DNA of 64,000 nucleotides, from positions 186,001 to 250,000 of the forward strand of contig NZ_QEHR01000005.1 of assembly GCF_003095375.1 (NCBI RefSeq). Reading direction: 5' to 3'. The position numbers and the translations under genes are program-made. This document shows, in pieces, positions 16,593-25,297 of this stretch (position 1 is the first letter of the stretch; each line of letters starts with the position of its first letter). The notes beneath the pieces are model-generated. The model searched no databases and was not told the DNA's origin. It was given only the letters and a program-made list of their open reading frames with translations. The stretch is from Marixanthomonas spongiae (lineage in GTDB: Bacteria; Bacteroidota; Bacteroidia; Flavobacteriales; Flavobacteriaceae).

Positions 16593-17327
16593 TTATGCGT
16601 TATAATAGTTGCTTTTCCAGATGGCTGTATTAAAATTTTTCCCCTTTGCAAAGCCGTAATAGATAACTAGGCCTCCCACAGATTTAAACATAAACAAAAA
16701 CAACAATACATACTCTTGCATGGTTGGCGCTGCCGAAAATAAATGCATAGGCGTGATGGCCGTTAACAGGATGCTAAGCAAAAATACGGTTACTACGAGG
16801 TTTTCCAAGGTTTTATACGGCCACATCAATAGCTTTCTCAATGGGTGCAAATCATTGCCCCATTTATGGATCAGGTAAAAATAATCGTTGCCCATTGGAG
16901 CGAAAAGCAAGGGATCGTCGGCATTTTCCAGTTTCAGCAGTTTAGAAGGGGCCATAATCTTAAAATTGCCAAGCGCAGTGTTATGGTCGTTTTCAAGTTG
17001 GCGGATCTTGCTTACCGCTTCTTCAGGAATGGTGCCTTTAAAAAACCGCGAGTCTAAAAACCGAAGCCGGTAATCCACACATATTTTTTGGATATCGGTA
17101 ATATGATAGACGCGATTGCTCTTCAGTTTGTCAAAATCAAAACTATTTGTTTTTCCTGAAGCATCTTCTACAAGTGTTTTTTTAATGGCATCACGCTTGG
17201 CCTTTGTTTCAGAAAATATGGTTTCGACTTCTTTTAAAATATCGGTTTCGGAAATACGCTTGTCCCGAACCCGTTCCAGTTTCGTTTCAATATTGGTTTT
17301 CGATAGCATACCGGTTTCTTTTTCCAT
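16593..17327 (-). CDS. Unknown membrane protein with helical N-terminal half
   Basis: 244 residues. The first 150 are hydrophilic and helical with a likely coiled-coil at 15-50 (ERVRDKRISETDILKEVETIF). Two to three transmembrane segments follow at about 172-192 and 203-225. Conserved-looking aromatic stretch 'FAPMGNDYFYLIHKWGNDLHPLRKLLMWPYKTLENL' precedes the first membrane segment. I do not recognise the family. A later start at residue 7 (MLSKTNIE) is possible. It is transcribed together with a DUF2007 gene; DUF2007 may therefore be its partner, but this is only neighbourhood evidence. Confidence 0.7.
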   Translation of the reverse strand: MEKETGMLSKTNIETKLERVRDKRISETDILKEVETIFSETKAKRDAIKKTLVEDASGKTNSFDFDKLKSNRVYHITDIQKICVDYRLRFLDSRFFKGTIPEEAVSKIRQLENDHNTALGNFKIMAPSKLLKLENADDPLLFAPMGNDYFYLIHKWGNDLHPLRKLLMWPYKTLENLVVTVFLLSILLTAITPMHLFSAAPTMQEYVLLFLFMFKSVGGLVIYYGFAKGKNFNTAIWKSNYYNA

Positions 17328-17470
17328 AAAATTAAGGCATAACTAAAAGGAACGCAACATTTTAACAACCAATTCCCGAATTTAACGTCTGGGAATCATT
17401 GCAAAAGACAGTTTAAAATAAGTGTATAGCCTAATAAATACAGGCTGTTCGCGTGTTTTGTAAAATGTAT

Positions 17471-19897
17471 TTACCGAAGCGTTGCCCCAAAGTCTTTTTC
17501 AAACCGTTGTTGCAGTTTCTTCATTATTTTGTCTATCTGTTTGTCGGTCAGGGTTTTTTTATCGTCTTGCAAGGTAAAACTCACTGCGTACGATTTTTTA
17601 CCTTCCGGAAGGTTTTTGCCGGTATAGACATCAAAAAGGTTCATGCCAACCAACAATTTTTTTTCGGTTTGTTGGGCAGCGTCCCGCAGCTCTTTAAAAG
17701 AAACGTTCTCGTCCAGTAACAGGGCGAAATCACGTTTTACCTGCGGATATTTAGGGATGGGCTTTACAAGAAAACCGTTACGGGAAATACTGCTCAATAC
17801 GGCATCCCAATTAAAATCTGCGTAGAATACTTCTGCTTCCACATCAAACTCTTTGGTAAGCTGTTTCTTTAAAATACCTAATTCTACAATTTGTTTTTTA
17901 TTTGCTAAAATGGCTATGCCTTCCGAAAAGATATCGTTTTTGGTGTCTTTTTCAGTGGTCGGGTTAATGCCAAGACGTTCCAAAATTGATAAAACGATTC
18001 CTTTTCCGTAGAAAAAACCGGCCTGTTCTGCTGGGCTGGTCCAATTATCTTGGTTTTTATCACCTGATATTAAAATGGATAAATGTTTGTTTTCCACCCG
18101 CTTTTCAGAAAAGGTATGGTACGTTTTTCCAAACTCGAACAATTTTACATTTGGCATGCGCCTATTGCTGTTATAGGCAAGTGCTTCTAAGTTGCCGAAC
18201 AACATAGATTGCCGTAAAACCGAAAGCTCTTTGCTCAAAGGATTGAGCATGATCACGTTGTGTTCGGGTTTTAAGTTTTCTGAAAAATCAACGAAATCAG
18301 GGCTGGTAAGCGAATTGGCCATCATTTCATTAAAGCCTAATGCTGTTAATTGATCACCTACTTTATTTTGCACTTTATAGTCTTCTACAGGTTGTGTTAT
18401 GGCGATGGAGGCATTCAGTTTTTCGGTAAAATTAATGTTGTTGTATCCGTACACCCGTAAAATTTCCTCAATCACATCCACCTCTCTGGTTACATCGTTA
18501 CGGTAGGCGGGGACCAACATCCCGATGCTGCTTTCGGTTACGCTGTTTACTTTCATATCGAGCGAGTTGAGAATATCCTTTATGATTTCCGGTGAAATTT
18601 CTTCGCCAATCAACTTAGAGGCGTTTTCAAAATTAAGATACACTTGGTGGTCTTCAATCCTTTTAGGATAAATATCGACTACCTCACTGGTAATTTCACC
18701 TCCAGCAATTTCCTGAATTAACAATGCTGCCCGTAACATCGCATATTTACAGGTGTTTGGGTCAATCCCCCTTTCAAAACGAAAAGAGGCATCGGTATTC
18801 AATCCATGTCTTTTGGCTGTTTTGCGTACGCTCACTGGATCAAAATAGGCACTTTCCAAAAAGATGCTGGTAGTAGTTTCGGTAACACCGCTATTGGCGC
18901 CACCAAAAACCCCGGCAATGCACATGGGGCCTTCGGCATCGCAGATCATTAGGTCGTCTTCGTGCAATTCGCGTTCTACTTCATCTAAAGTAGTGAATTT
19001 GGTTCCTTTTGGCAGTGTTTTTACGTTCACTTCGCTGCCTTTTATCTTTGCAGCGTCAAAAGCGTGCAACGGCTGTCCAAGGTCGTGGCACACGTAATTG
19101 GTAATATCAACTATATTGTTAATGGGCGTGAGGCCAATGGCCTGTAATCGGTTTTGCAACCATGCTGGCGATTGTTCTACAGATAGGCCGCTAATGGTAA
19201 CACCACAATACCGTGGCGCTTTTTTAAGGTCTGCCACGTCCACATCTATTTTTAAGGTGCGGTTATCCACGTGAAAACTACTGGTGGACGGTGTAATAAG
19301 CTCCAGGGTAATGTTTTCCTGTAACAAACCGGCCCGCAGATCGCGCGCTACGCCCCAATGGCTCATGGCATCGGCACGGTTTGGGGTCAGGCCTATTTCA
19401 AAAACAACGTCATTTTCAATATCAAACAGTTCACTAGCGGGTTTTCCGGGCGGTAGATCATTGTCCAAGACCATAATGCCATCGTGGCTTTGGCCTAGTC
19501 CCAATTCATCTTCAGCACAAATCATCCCCATACTTACTTCGCCTCGAATTTTTCCTTTTTTAATATTCCACGGTTCCCCTTCGGCAGTATAAAGTGTCGT
19601 GCCTACTGTTGCAACCGGCACTTTTTGACCTGTAGCAACATTGGGCGCACCGCATACAATCTGTACCGGTTCGCCATTGCCCAAATCTACTTTCGTCAAT
19701 TTTAAACGGTCGGCATTTGGATGTTTTGTACATTCGGTAACATGACCTACCACTATGCCTTCCAGACCACCGGGCACAGATGTATATTTTTCAATCCCTT
19801 CTACTTCCAGGCCGAGATTGGTAAGCAATTCGGCCGTTTTTTCGGGACTCCAGTCCAGTTTTATAAATTGTTTAAGCCAGTTGTACGATATTTTCAT
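17471..19897 (-). CDS. pheT: Phenylalanine-tRNA ligase beta subunit
   Basis: 808 residues, full length. With PheS it charges tRNA-Phe. Order: tRNA-binding OB domain at ~40-150 (GIVVGHVTECTKHPNADRLKLTKVDLG), B3/B4 editing domain (PRYCGVTISGLSV...), B5 domain (~405-475), the core catalytic-like domain (RNDVTREVDVIEEILRVYGYNNI, VKLFEFGKTYH), and the C-terminal FDX-ACB anticodon-binding domain (KPIPKYPQVKRDFALLLDENVSFKELRDAAQQ). pheS is not in the window, which is usual for Bacteroidetes where the two are unlinked. A minus-strand TATCTTTG element 23 bases upstream is a probable -7 promoter. Confidence 0.97.
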   Translation of the reverse strand: MKISYNWLKQFIKLDWSPEKTAELLTNLGLEVEGIEKYTSVPGGLEGIVVGHVTECTKHPNADRLKLTKVDLGNGEPVQIVCGAPNVATGQKVPVATVGTTLYTAEGEPWNIKKGKIRGEVSMGMICAEDELGLGQSHDGIMVLDNDLPPGKPASELFDIENDVVFEIGLTPNRADAMSHWGVARDLRAGLLQENITLELITPSTSSFHVDNRTLKIDVDVADLKKAPRYCGVTISGLSVEQSPAWLQNRLQAIGLTPINNIVDITNYVCHDLGQPLHAFDAAKIKGSEVNVKTLPKGTKFTTLDEVERELHEDDLMICDAEGPMCIAGVFGGANSGVTETTTSIFLESAYFDPVSVRKTAKRHGLNTDASFRFERGIDPNTCKYAMLRAALLIQEIAGGEITSEVVDIYPKRIEDHQVYLNFENASKLIGEEISPEIIKDILNSLDMKVNSVTESSIGMLVPAYRNDVTREVDVIEEILRVYGYNNINFTEKLNASIAITQPVEDYKVQNKVGDQLTALGFNEMMANSLTSPDFVDFSENLKPEHNVIMLNPLSKELSVLRQSMLFGNLEALAYNSNRRMPNVKLFEFGKTYHTFSEKRVENKHLSILISGDKNQDNWTSPAEQAGFFYGKGIVLSILERLGINPTTEKDTKNDIFSEGIAILANKKQIVELGILKKQLTKEFDVEAEVFYADFNWDAVLSSISRNGFLVKPIPKYPQVKRDFALLLDENVSFKELRDAAQQTEKKLLVGMNLFDVYTGKNLPEGKKSYAVSFTLQDDKKTLTDKQIDKIMKKLQQRFEKDFGATLR

Positions 19898-19920
19898 TTC
19901 AAATAATTCTAAACGAATTG

Positions 19921-19928
19921 CAAAGATA
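19921..19928 (-). promoter_or_regulatory. Predicted -7 promoter element of pheT
   Basis: Minus-strand TATCTTTG, an exact TAnnTTTG, 23 bases before the pheT start. No clear -33 TTG. Confidence 0.35.
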
Positions 19929-19993
19929 GCATTTACCTCGTTTTTTGTAAGTAATTTTGATACTTTCGGTGTAAAGATTTTAATTTTTCTAAG

Positions 19994-21205
19994 ATGAAAT
20001 ATCTTGCCTTTATAATTACGGTGCTGGTTTTGGTTTCTTGCAAAGAAGAAAGCGGACCATTGAAAACAGGTCCTTGGCGTGCTGTATTGCAGTTAGACGA
20101 TAAAAGGGAGATTCCTTTTTTATTGGAATATAAGCAGGACAGCAGTTTTGTGATAATTAATGCCGAAGAACGCATCGATGTTGATGATGTGACCTTTAAA
20201 AACGATTCTGTCTTTATTTCGCACCCTGTTTTTGAAGGGACGATAAAGGGAACTTTTACAAAAGACAGTATAAAAGGGGCCTTTATAAAGCCCAATAAAG
20301 GCAGAACCGTGCCTATAATAATGACCAGTGGCCGCCAAGCACGATTTGACGTGGATGCTGCGCCCAATGTTATTGTTACGGGAACTTGGGAAACCGTCTT
20401 CAGTCCCAACTCGCAAAAAGACCGGTACATGGCCAAAGGGATTTTTGACCAAAAAGGTAACCGCCTTACCGGTACTTTTATGACCACAACCGGGGATTAT
20501 AGGTATTTGGACGGTGTTGTGGAAAACGATAGCATTAAACTCTCCACATTCGATGGTGCCCATGCTTTTTTGTTTGAAGCAAAAGTAACCAATGGCGATA
20601 GCATAATGGAAGGCATATTTTACAGCGGGAACCACTGGAAAGAACCTTTTACTGCCAAACGCAATGAAAATTATAAATTACCCGAAGCCGATTCGTTGAC
20701 GTCTTTAAAAAAAGAGTATGATTCGTTGCAATTTGCTTTCCCAACCATAAAAGGCGATACCGTTTCATTACGAGATAAACGATTTAAAAATAAAGTGGTT
20801 GTCGTGCAGTTAATGGGAACGTGGTGCCCAAACTGTCTCGATGAGACCAAATTTCTTTCAGAATATTATAAAAATAAACCCGATAATGTAGAAATTGTTT
20901 CCTTGGCCTTTGAATATGCTCCTACACGAGAAAAAGCTGTACAGGCCATAAAAAAGCTCAAAAAAGCTGTAGAAATCCCATATCCCATATTATTGGCGCA
21001 ATACGGCAATACCAGCAAACAACAAGCAAACCAAAAACTACCGATGTTAAACCAAGTGCTATCGTACCCTACAACTATTTTCATTGACAAAATGGGTACT
21101 GTGCGCAAAATTCACACCGGATTTACCGGCCCGGCAACAGGAAAAGAATATGAGACATTTAAAAATGAGTTTGAACGGTTTACTGAACTCTTGGCAAAAG
21201 AGTGA
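19994..21205 (+). CDS. TlpA family thiol-disulfide reductase lipoprotein
   Basis: 403 residues. Lipoprotein signal MKYLAFIITVLVLVSC (lipobox LVSC), so anchored in the envelope. Residues ~30-235 are a beta-rich domain, likely for partner or membrane contact. Residues ~240-403 form a TlpA/ResA thioredoxin domain with an intact active site, GTWCPNC near residues 274-280, and the conserved cis-Pro region YPTTIFIDKMGTVRKIHTGFTGPATG. Such proteins reduce periplasmic disulfides, for example in cytochrome c maturation. It contrasts with the cysteine-less relative at 11038-12456. It is convergent with the M1 peptidase gene, 13 bases apart. Confidence 0.92.
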   Translation: MKYLAFIITVLVLVSCKEESGPLKTGPWRAVLQLDDKREIPFLLEYKQDSSFVIINAEERIDVDDVTFKNDSVFISHPVFEGTIKGTFTKDSIKGAFIKPNKGRTVPIIMTSGRQARFDVDAAPNVIVTGTWETVFSPNSQKDRYMAKGIFDQKGNRLTGTFMTTTGDYRYLDGVVENDSIKLSTFDGAHAFLFEAKVTNGDSIMEGIFYSGNHWKEPFTAKRNENYKLPEADSLTSLKKEYDSLQFAFPTIKGDTVSLRDKRFKNKVVVVQLMGTWCPNCLDETKFLSEYYKNKPDNVEIVSLAFEYAPTREKAVQAIKKLKKAVEIPYPILLAQYGNTSKQQANQKLPMLNQVLSYPTTIFIDKMGTVRKIHTGFTGPATGKEYETFKNEFERFTELLAKE

Positions 21206-21218
21206 TTGTTCGTGTTGT

Positions 21219-22847
21219 TTATTTACTCATATTTTCACTTTCCACATAAAAGTCTTTTTTTATCGCTATAGACTGAATGGGTTCGCTAAACCGTTTTTTG
21301 TGCCATCTATTGGTAGGGTAAATCCAAGTTTCTTTTTCGTTGATGATAGCAATGACAGGCATATCGAAACCTGAAACGATATTGGAATACCGAAACGAAA
21401 GCTCGTTACCATTTACTTTATACTCTATTTTCGGAATTTGCGTAGTGCGCAAGTATTGCTCCCAAAATTGGGTAAGATCAATTCCGGTTTTTTCGCTGAT
21501 GTAGTTTTCCACTTGTTTTGACGTGACCGTCTGGTGGTAAAATTCTTTGTTCAGGCCGCGTAAAATACTGCGCCATTTGGTATCGTCGGCTATCAATTGC
21601 CGCAACGTGTGCAAGATGTTGGCCCCTTTATAATACATATCGCCACTCCCTTCTTTGTTCACATTATACGTGCCAATTAAAGGGCGGTCGTTTTTAATGC
21701 TCCTACGGGTACCGATTACATATTCGGCAGCAGCTTCTTTTCCGAAGAAATAATCCAAATATAGATTTTCAGAATAGGCGGTAAACCCTTCGTGTATCCA
21801 CATATCGGCCACATCTTTATTGGTGATGTTGTTGGCAAACCACTCGTGGCCAGACTCGTGGATAATTATAAAATCGAACTTCATCCCTTGACCGGTGCCG
21901 CTTAAATCGCGGCCCAAATAACCGTTTTTATAATGGTTTCCGTAGGTTACGCTGCTCTGGTGCTCCATACCCAAGTAGGGCGCTTCTACCAGCTTGTAGC
22001 TGTCTTCGTAAAAAGGGTAGGGACCAAACCAATATTCAAAAGCTTCCATCATTTTTGGGGCTTGTTTAAACTGTTCTTTGGCTTTTTCCAAATTGTGGCT
22101 GAGTACCCAATAACTCAAGTCAAGCGTTCCTTTTTCGCCTTCGTATTCTTCTGAAAAATTAACGTAATCGCCAATATTGATGTTTACTCCGTAATTATTA
22201 ATGGGGTTTTTCACCTCCCATAGCCATGTTTTCGTGCTGTCATTCTCTTTGGTTTTTTTTAAACGTCCGTTCCCAACGGCCACCAAATTTGAAGGAGCGG
22301 TAATAGCAAAATCAACACCCGTATCAGGTTCATCATACGGGTGGTCTTTGTTGGGCCACCAAATACTGGCACCAATCCCTTGATTTGACGTGGCAATAAA
22401 CGGATTGCCGTATTCATCTTTTGCCCAAGTAAAGCCACCGTCCCAAGGTGGGTTTTGTGCTTCTACCGGAGTTCCTGAAAAATGAAGGGTTACTTCAAAC
22501 TCTTTTCCTTTTTTCTGTTTTTTCTGAAGATGGATGTAATGCGCATTTCCATCTGAAGTAATTTCCAGTTCCTTTCTACTTTGCACTGCTTTATCCAATT
22601 TCATTGGTGGTTGCAGATCGATCTGCATCACATCGTTAGGTTCCAAAACGGTATAGTTGACTGTGTTGGTGCCTTTGATGCTTTTTTCTGAAGGAAATAC
22701 TTCTACTTCAAGATCGTAATGCTGCAGGTCCCACCATGCACGTTCGGGGGTAATGCTACCACGGAGGGTGTCTTGATGGGTGAATTGTTGGGCGAATGAA
22801 TTTATTCCTATAAAAAGGAAAACAAAGGGTAAAATATTTTTTATCAT
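21219..22847 (-). CDS. M1 family metallopeptidase (secreted)
   Basis: 542 residues with an N-terminal signal peptide (LPFVFLFIGINSFAQ). N-terminal beta domain at ~30-225, then the gluzincin catalytic domain. Exopeptidase motif reads LGMEHQS in place of GAMEN, followed by the zinc site HESGHEWFANNI (HExxH) and the downstream Glu in HEGFTAYSE, the exact M1 spacing. The protein ends soon after the catalytic domain, so the C-terminal ERAP1-like domain of larger aminopeptidases is missing, as in other short secreted M1 enzymes of Bacteroidetes. It starts ten bases after the M28 peptidase gene; together they suggest peptide degradation at the cell envelope. Confidence 0.93.
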   Translation of the reverse strand: MIKNILPFVFLFIGINSFAQQFTHQDTLRGSITPERAWWDLQHYDLEVEVFPSEKSIKGTNTVNYTVLEPNDVMQIDLQPPMKLDKAVQSRKELEITSDGNAHYIHLQKKQKKGKEFEVTLHFSGTPVEAQNPPWDGGFTWAKDEYGNPFIATSNQGIGASIWWPNKDHPYDEPDTGVDFAITAPSNLVAVGNGRLKKTKENDSTKTWLWEVKNPINNYGVNINIGDYVNFSEEYEGEKGTLDLSYWVLSHNLEKAKEQFKQAPKMMEAFEYWFGPYPFYEDSYKLVEAPYLGMEHQSSVTYGNHYKNGYLGRDLSGTGQGMKFDFIIIHESGHEWFANNITNKDVADMWIHEGFTAYSENLYLDYFFGKEAAAEYVIGTRRSIKNDRPLIGTYNVNKEGSGDMYYKGANILHTLRQLIADDTKWRSILRGLNKEFYHQTVTSKQVENYISEKTGIDLTQFWEQYLRTTQIPKIEYKVNGNELSFRYSNIVSGFDMPVIAIINEKETWIYPTNRWHKKRFSEPIQSIAIKKDFYVESENMSK

Positions 22848-22857
22848 AAATAATTAA

Positions 22858-24189
22858 TTATCTGAAAACTGAATTTGGAAATACAACAACACTCTCAAAC
22901 CCGTCTTTATCAACGGTAGCTACGCCAAAAAAGTAATTGTCTATTACAATACCGTCCAAAGTGAATTCTGAAACATCACCAACATACCGACTATAGTCCC
23001 ACGTTGGCGACGTCGTGTCCCGCCAATAAATTTTATAACCAGCGGCACCTTCTACTTTGTCCCATTTTAACTTAGCCGAAGGTTCTACAATACCACCAAT
23101 GGCAACATTGTTAGGTGCTGGCGGTGCCCAAGCCAAATTAGCCATGGTAATCGCGTTAACAGCGGTTAATTTAGCAGCGTAGTCAAAATCAACAAACTTT
23201 AATTTATCACCGTACTCGATGCCATTTTCGGTACGGATGTCCTGATGTTGTTGGGTGTAATTTTCGTGGGCTTCCATAATGCGTATTCCCGCGAACCCTA
23301 AATCGTTAAAAGGCCGATGATGGCCGCCGCGACCAAATCGGTCCAACCGATAAATCATCATAGGGTTCATTTCAGGCATATAGGTTTTTATTGTTTTGTG
23401 GACATACCGTGCCAATTGCCTCGAGATTCCATCTACTTCGCCACCGTAAAACCTTCGGGCACGACGTTCTCTTTCGGTTTCATTGGGCGGAACGGGTTCT
23501 GAAAAAATCCTAAAATCCCGGTTGCTTATCACGCCATCCACGCCTTTGATGTTTCCGATCATATCATTATTTAACACCCCGATTATTTCCCAACCTTTTT
23601 CTTTGGCATATTCGGCAAATCCTTTACCTCCATATAAACCTTGTTCTTCACCGCTTAAGCCTAAATAGACTATACTATTCTCAAATTTATATTTTGAAAG
23701 TACCCGGGCGGCTTCAATCGCTCCCGCCATTCCGCTGGCATTGTCATTGGCACCTGGCGCATCGTCGGTAAAATTGTTGGCATCGCTTATACGGCTATCG
23801 ATATCGCCGCTCATAATAATATAACGGTTGGGGAATTTCCTTCCTTTTTGCACGGCAGCTACATTGTTGATCCAAACGTCTTTTGTAATGCGGTCGTTAT
23901 CTCCTTTTTCAATGAAATTTTTCTGATAAAACACATCAAGACAGTCATTGCAGTCTTTTGAAATTTCTTCAAAACTTGACTTTATCCAACGTCTCGCTGC
24001 TCCAATACCACGGGTGTCCGAAACGGTGTCGCTCAAGGTGTGTCGTGTGCCAAAGCCGGCGAGGGTTGTGATATCTGCTTTAATCCGTTCAGCAGAAACA
24101 GCATTTATAATATCATAAATACGGGAATCGGTTTGTGAAAAAGAACTATAGGTTATGAGTAAACCAAAAAGAAGAACTATGTTTTTCAT
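22858..24189 (-). CDS. M28 family peptidase with C-terminal fibronectin-like domain
   Basis: 443 residues, signal peptide at 1-18 (SSFSQ end). Zinc-peptidase M28 core at ~90-345: GANDNASG (metal-bridging Asp near 149), LSGEEQGLYG (catalytic Glu pair), NNDMIGN and a final HENY ligand region. The first zinc-ligand motif, usually GHxDS, reads GDIDS (residues ~128-132), replacing His by Asp. A fibronectin type III-like domain (PSAKLKWDKVEGAAGYKIYWRDT) occupies ~360-443. The enzyme is probably secreted and cleaves peptides; activity should be treated with care because of the ligand change. Middle gene of a three-gene minus-strand run. Confidence 0.9.
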   Translation of the reverse strand: MKNIVLLFGLLITYSSFSQTDSRIYDIINAVSAERIKADITTLAGFGTRHTLSDTVSDTRGIGAARRWIKSSFEEISKDCNDCLDVFYQKNFIEKGDNDRITKDVWINNVAAVQKGRKFPNRYIIMSGDIDSRISDANNFTDDAPGANDNASGMAGAIEAARVLSKYKFENSIVYLGLSGEEQGLYGGKGFAEYAKEKGWEIIGVLNNDMIGNIKGVDGVISNRDFRIFSEPVPPNETERERRARRFYGGEVDGISRQLARYVHKTIKTYMPEMNPMMIYRLDRFGRGGHHRPFNDLGFAGIRIMEAHENYTQQHQDIRTENGIEYGDKLKFVDFDYAAKLTAVNAITMANLAWAPPAPNNVAIGGIVEPSAKLKWDKVEGAAGYKIYWRDTTSPTWDYSRYVGDVSEFTLDGIVIDNYFFGVATVDKDGFESVVVFPNSVFR

Positions 24190-24257
24190 GTAAGGGAAAT
24201 TTCCTTAAAAATACATAAAACTTATTCACGTTACAAGACCGGAATCTATTTAAGCAC

Positions 24258-25124
24258 CTATTTTGGTTCGGCTACAATGGCTAGTTTTTTTCCATTGGGA
24301 CTCACGGCCAAGCGGGTAATGTTGCTGATGTTGTATTCTGAAAGATCTGCCGCTTCGTGCCATTCGCCATTTCCGAAGAGGTCGTAGATAAACAGTTTGT
24401 CGCCGCTACCAATAAGCAATTGCGATTCACTGAGCCAAATATGGTCTTGGATGCCAATGGGCAATTGTGCCACAAAAAAACTTTCAAGATTTTCCATATT
24501 CAGTTGGTACACATCGTAGTTGCCGTCTTCATTTAAAAACGTGTAGCTCATCGTCTTTTTTGTATTGGGCACTTTATGGATGGAACGACCTGCATTATAT
24601 TTAAGCGTATCTACTTGTTTGGTTTGTAGATTGGCAACTACAAGGTCCAGGCCATCTCCATCTAAAACCGAGGCCAGCAACGTGTTTTTATCTTTAAACG
24701 CATAATAAGCTACCTGAAGGTTTGGAATGAGCACCTTGCTTTTACCAGATTTTGAATAAGCGTACAACCGTTGTTTTCCGTCGGGATCCAAACGAACAGC
24801 TGTAATGTTTTCAGAATCGAACATAGGTGCGGGCGAATATTCCCCACCCGCCGTAGGGCTGTTGAAAAATGATTTTTTTTGGGAAGGAATGTGGTGCACT
24901 GAAATGTCGGTTTGCTCTTTATTGCTTCCCGCAAATACGAGCGTATGGTTGTCTATAAAATGGGGTTGGTTGTCATAACCAGGATTTTCTGAAATGTTCT
25001 GCATATTATAAACTTCCAAACCTGAATAAGCCGGATGGATGTCCATAAGATAAACTTCGGTGTTTTCTTGAGAAAAAAGAAAAGTGCTGCTCAATAAAAG
25101 AAGGGCGAAAAGGTGCTTTGTCAT
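24258..25124 (-). CDS. Exported WD40/PD40-type beta-propeller protein
   Basis: 288 residues from the ATG at 25124 (MTKHLFALLLLSS), which begins a clear signal peptide ending in FLFSQ; the longer frame to 25193 adds a non-signal leader and is not favoured. The mature part shows TolB-like blades: HPAYSGLEVYNMQNISENPGYDNQPHF, APMFDSENITAVRLDPDGKQRLYAY, HIWLSESQLLIGSGDKLFIYDL and ITRLAVSPNGKKLAIV. These propellers usually bind proteins or carbohydrate-derived ligands; no catalytic motif is seen. It lies 68 bases upstream of the M28 gene on the same strand and is probably the first gene of that operon. Confidence 0.8.
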   Translation of the reverse strand: MTKHLFALLLLSSTFLFSQENTEVYLMDIHPAYSGLEVYNMQNISENPGYDNQPHFIDNHTLVFAGSNKEQTDISVHHIPSQKKSFFNSPTAGGEYSPAPMFDSENITAVRLDPDGKQRLYAYSKSGKSKVLIPNLQVAYYAFKDKNTLLASVLDGDGLDLVVANLQTKQVDTLKYNAGRSIHKVPNTKKTMSYTFLNEDGNYDVYQLNMENLESFFVAQLPIGIQDHIWLSESQLLIGSGDKLFIYDLFGNGEWHEAADLSEYNISNITRLAVSPNGKKLAIVAEPK

Positions 25125-25200
25125 TGTCGTATTAATTTTAGGGTAAAGATAACAAAGACTGCGCCAAGAATTGGAAATAAAAAGACCTTGCACAAAAACT

Positions 25201-25272
25201 GAAAAGACCTACAAGGTTGGAAAACCTTGCAGGAAAGAAAAGACCTCACAGGGTTTTAAAAACCTGTGAGGC
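25201..25272. repeat. Two tandem related stem-loops downstream of fadE
   Basis: Both units begin GAAAAGACCT. First stem CCTACAAGGTT / AACCTTGCAGG (25208-25218 with 25223-25233, one mismatch); second perfect stem CCTCACAGG / CCTGTGAGG (25244-25252 with 25263-25271). On the minus strand each is followed by a T-rich TCTTTTC, so they can act as terminators of the fad operon. Similar elements are known to me as recurrent intergenic palindromes in flavobacteria. Confidence 0.75.
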
Positions 25273-25297
25273 CTAAAATGTTCCAATTTTTAAAGGT

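Noticed and set aside
17415-17450. Hairpin AGCCT/AGGCT downstream of pheT as a terminator.
   Set aside because: Five-base stem with no T-tract; not enough to call.
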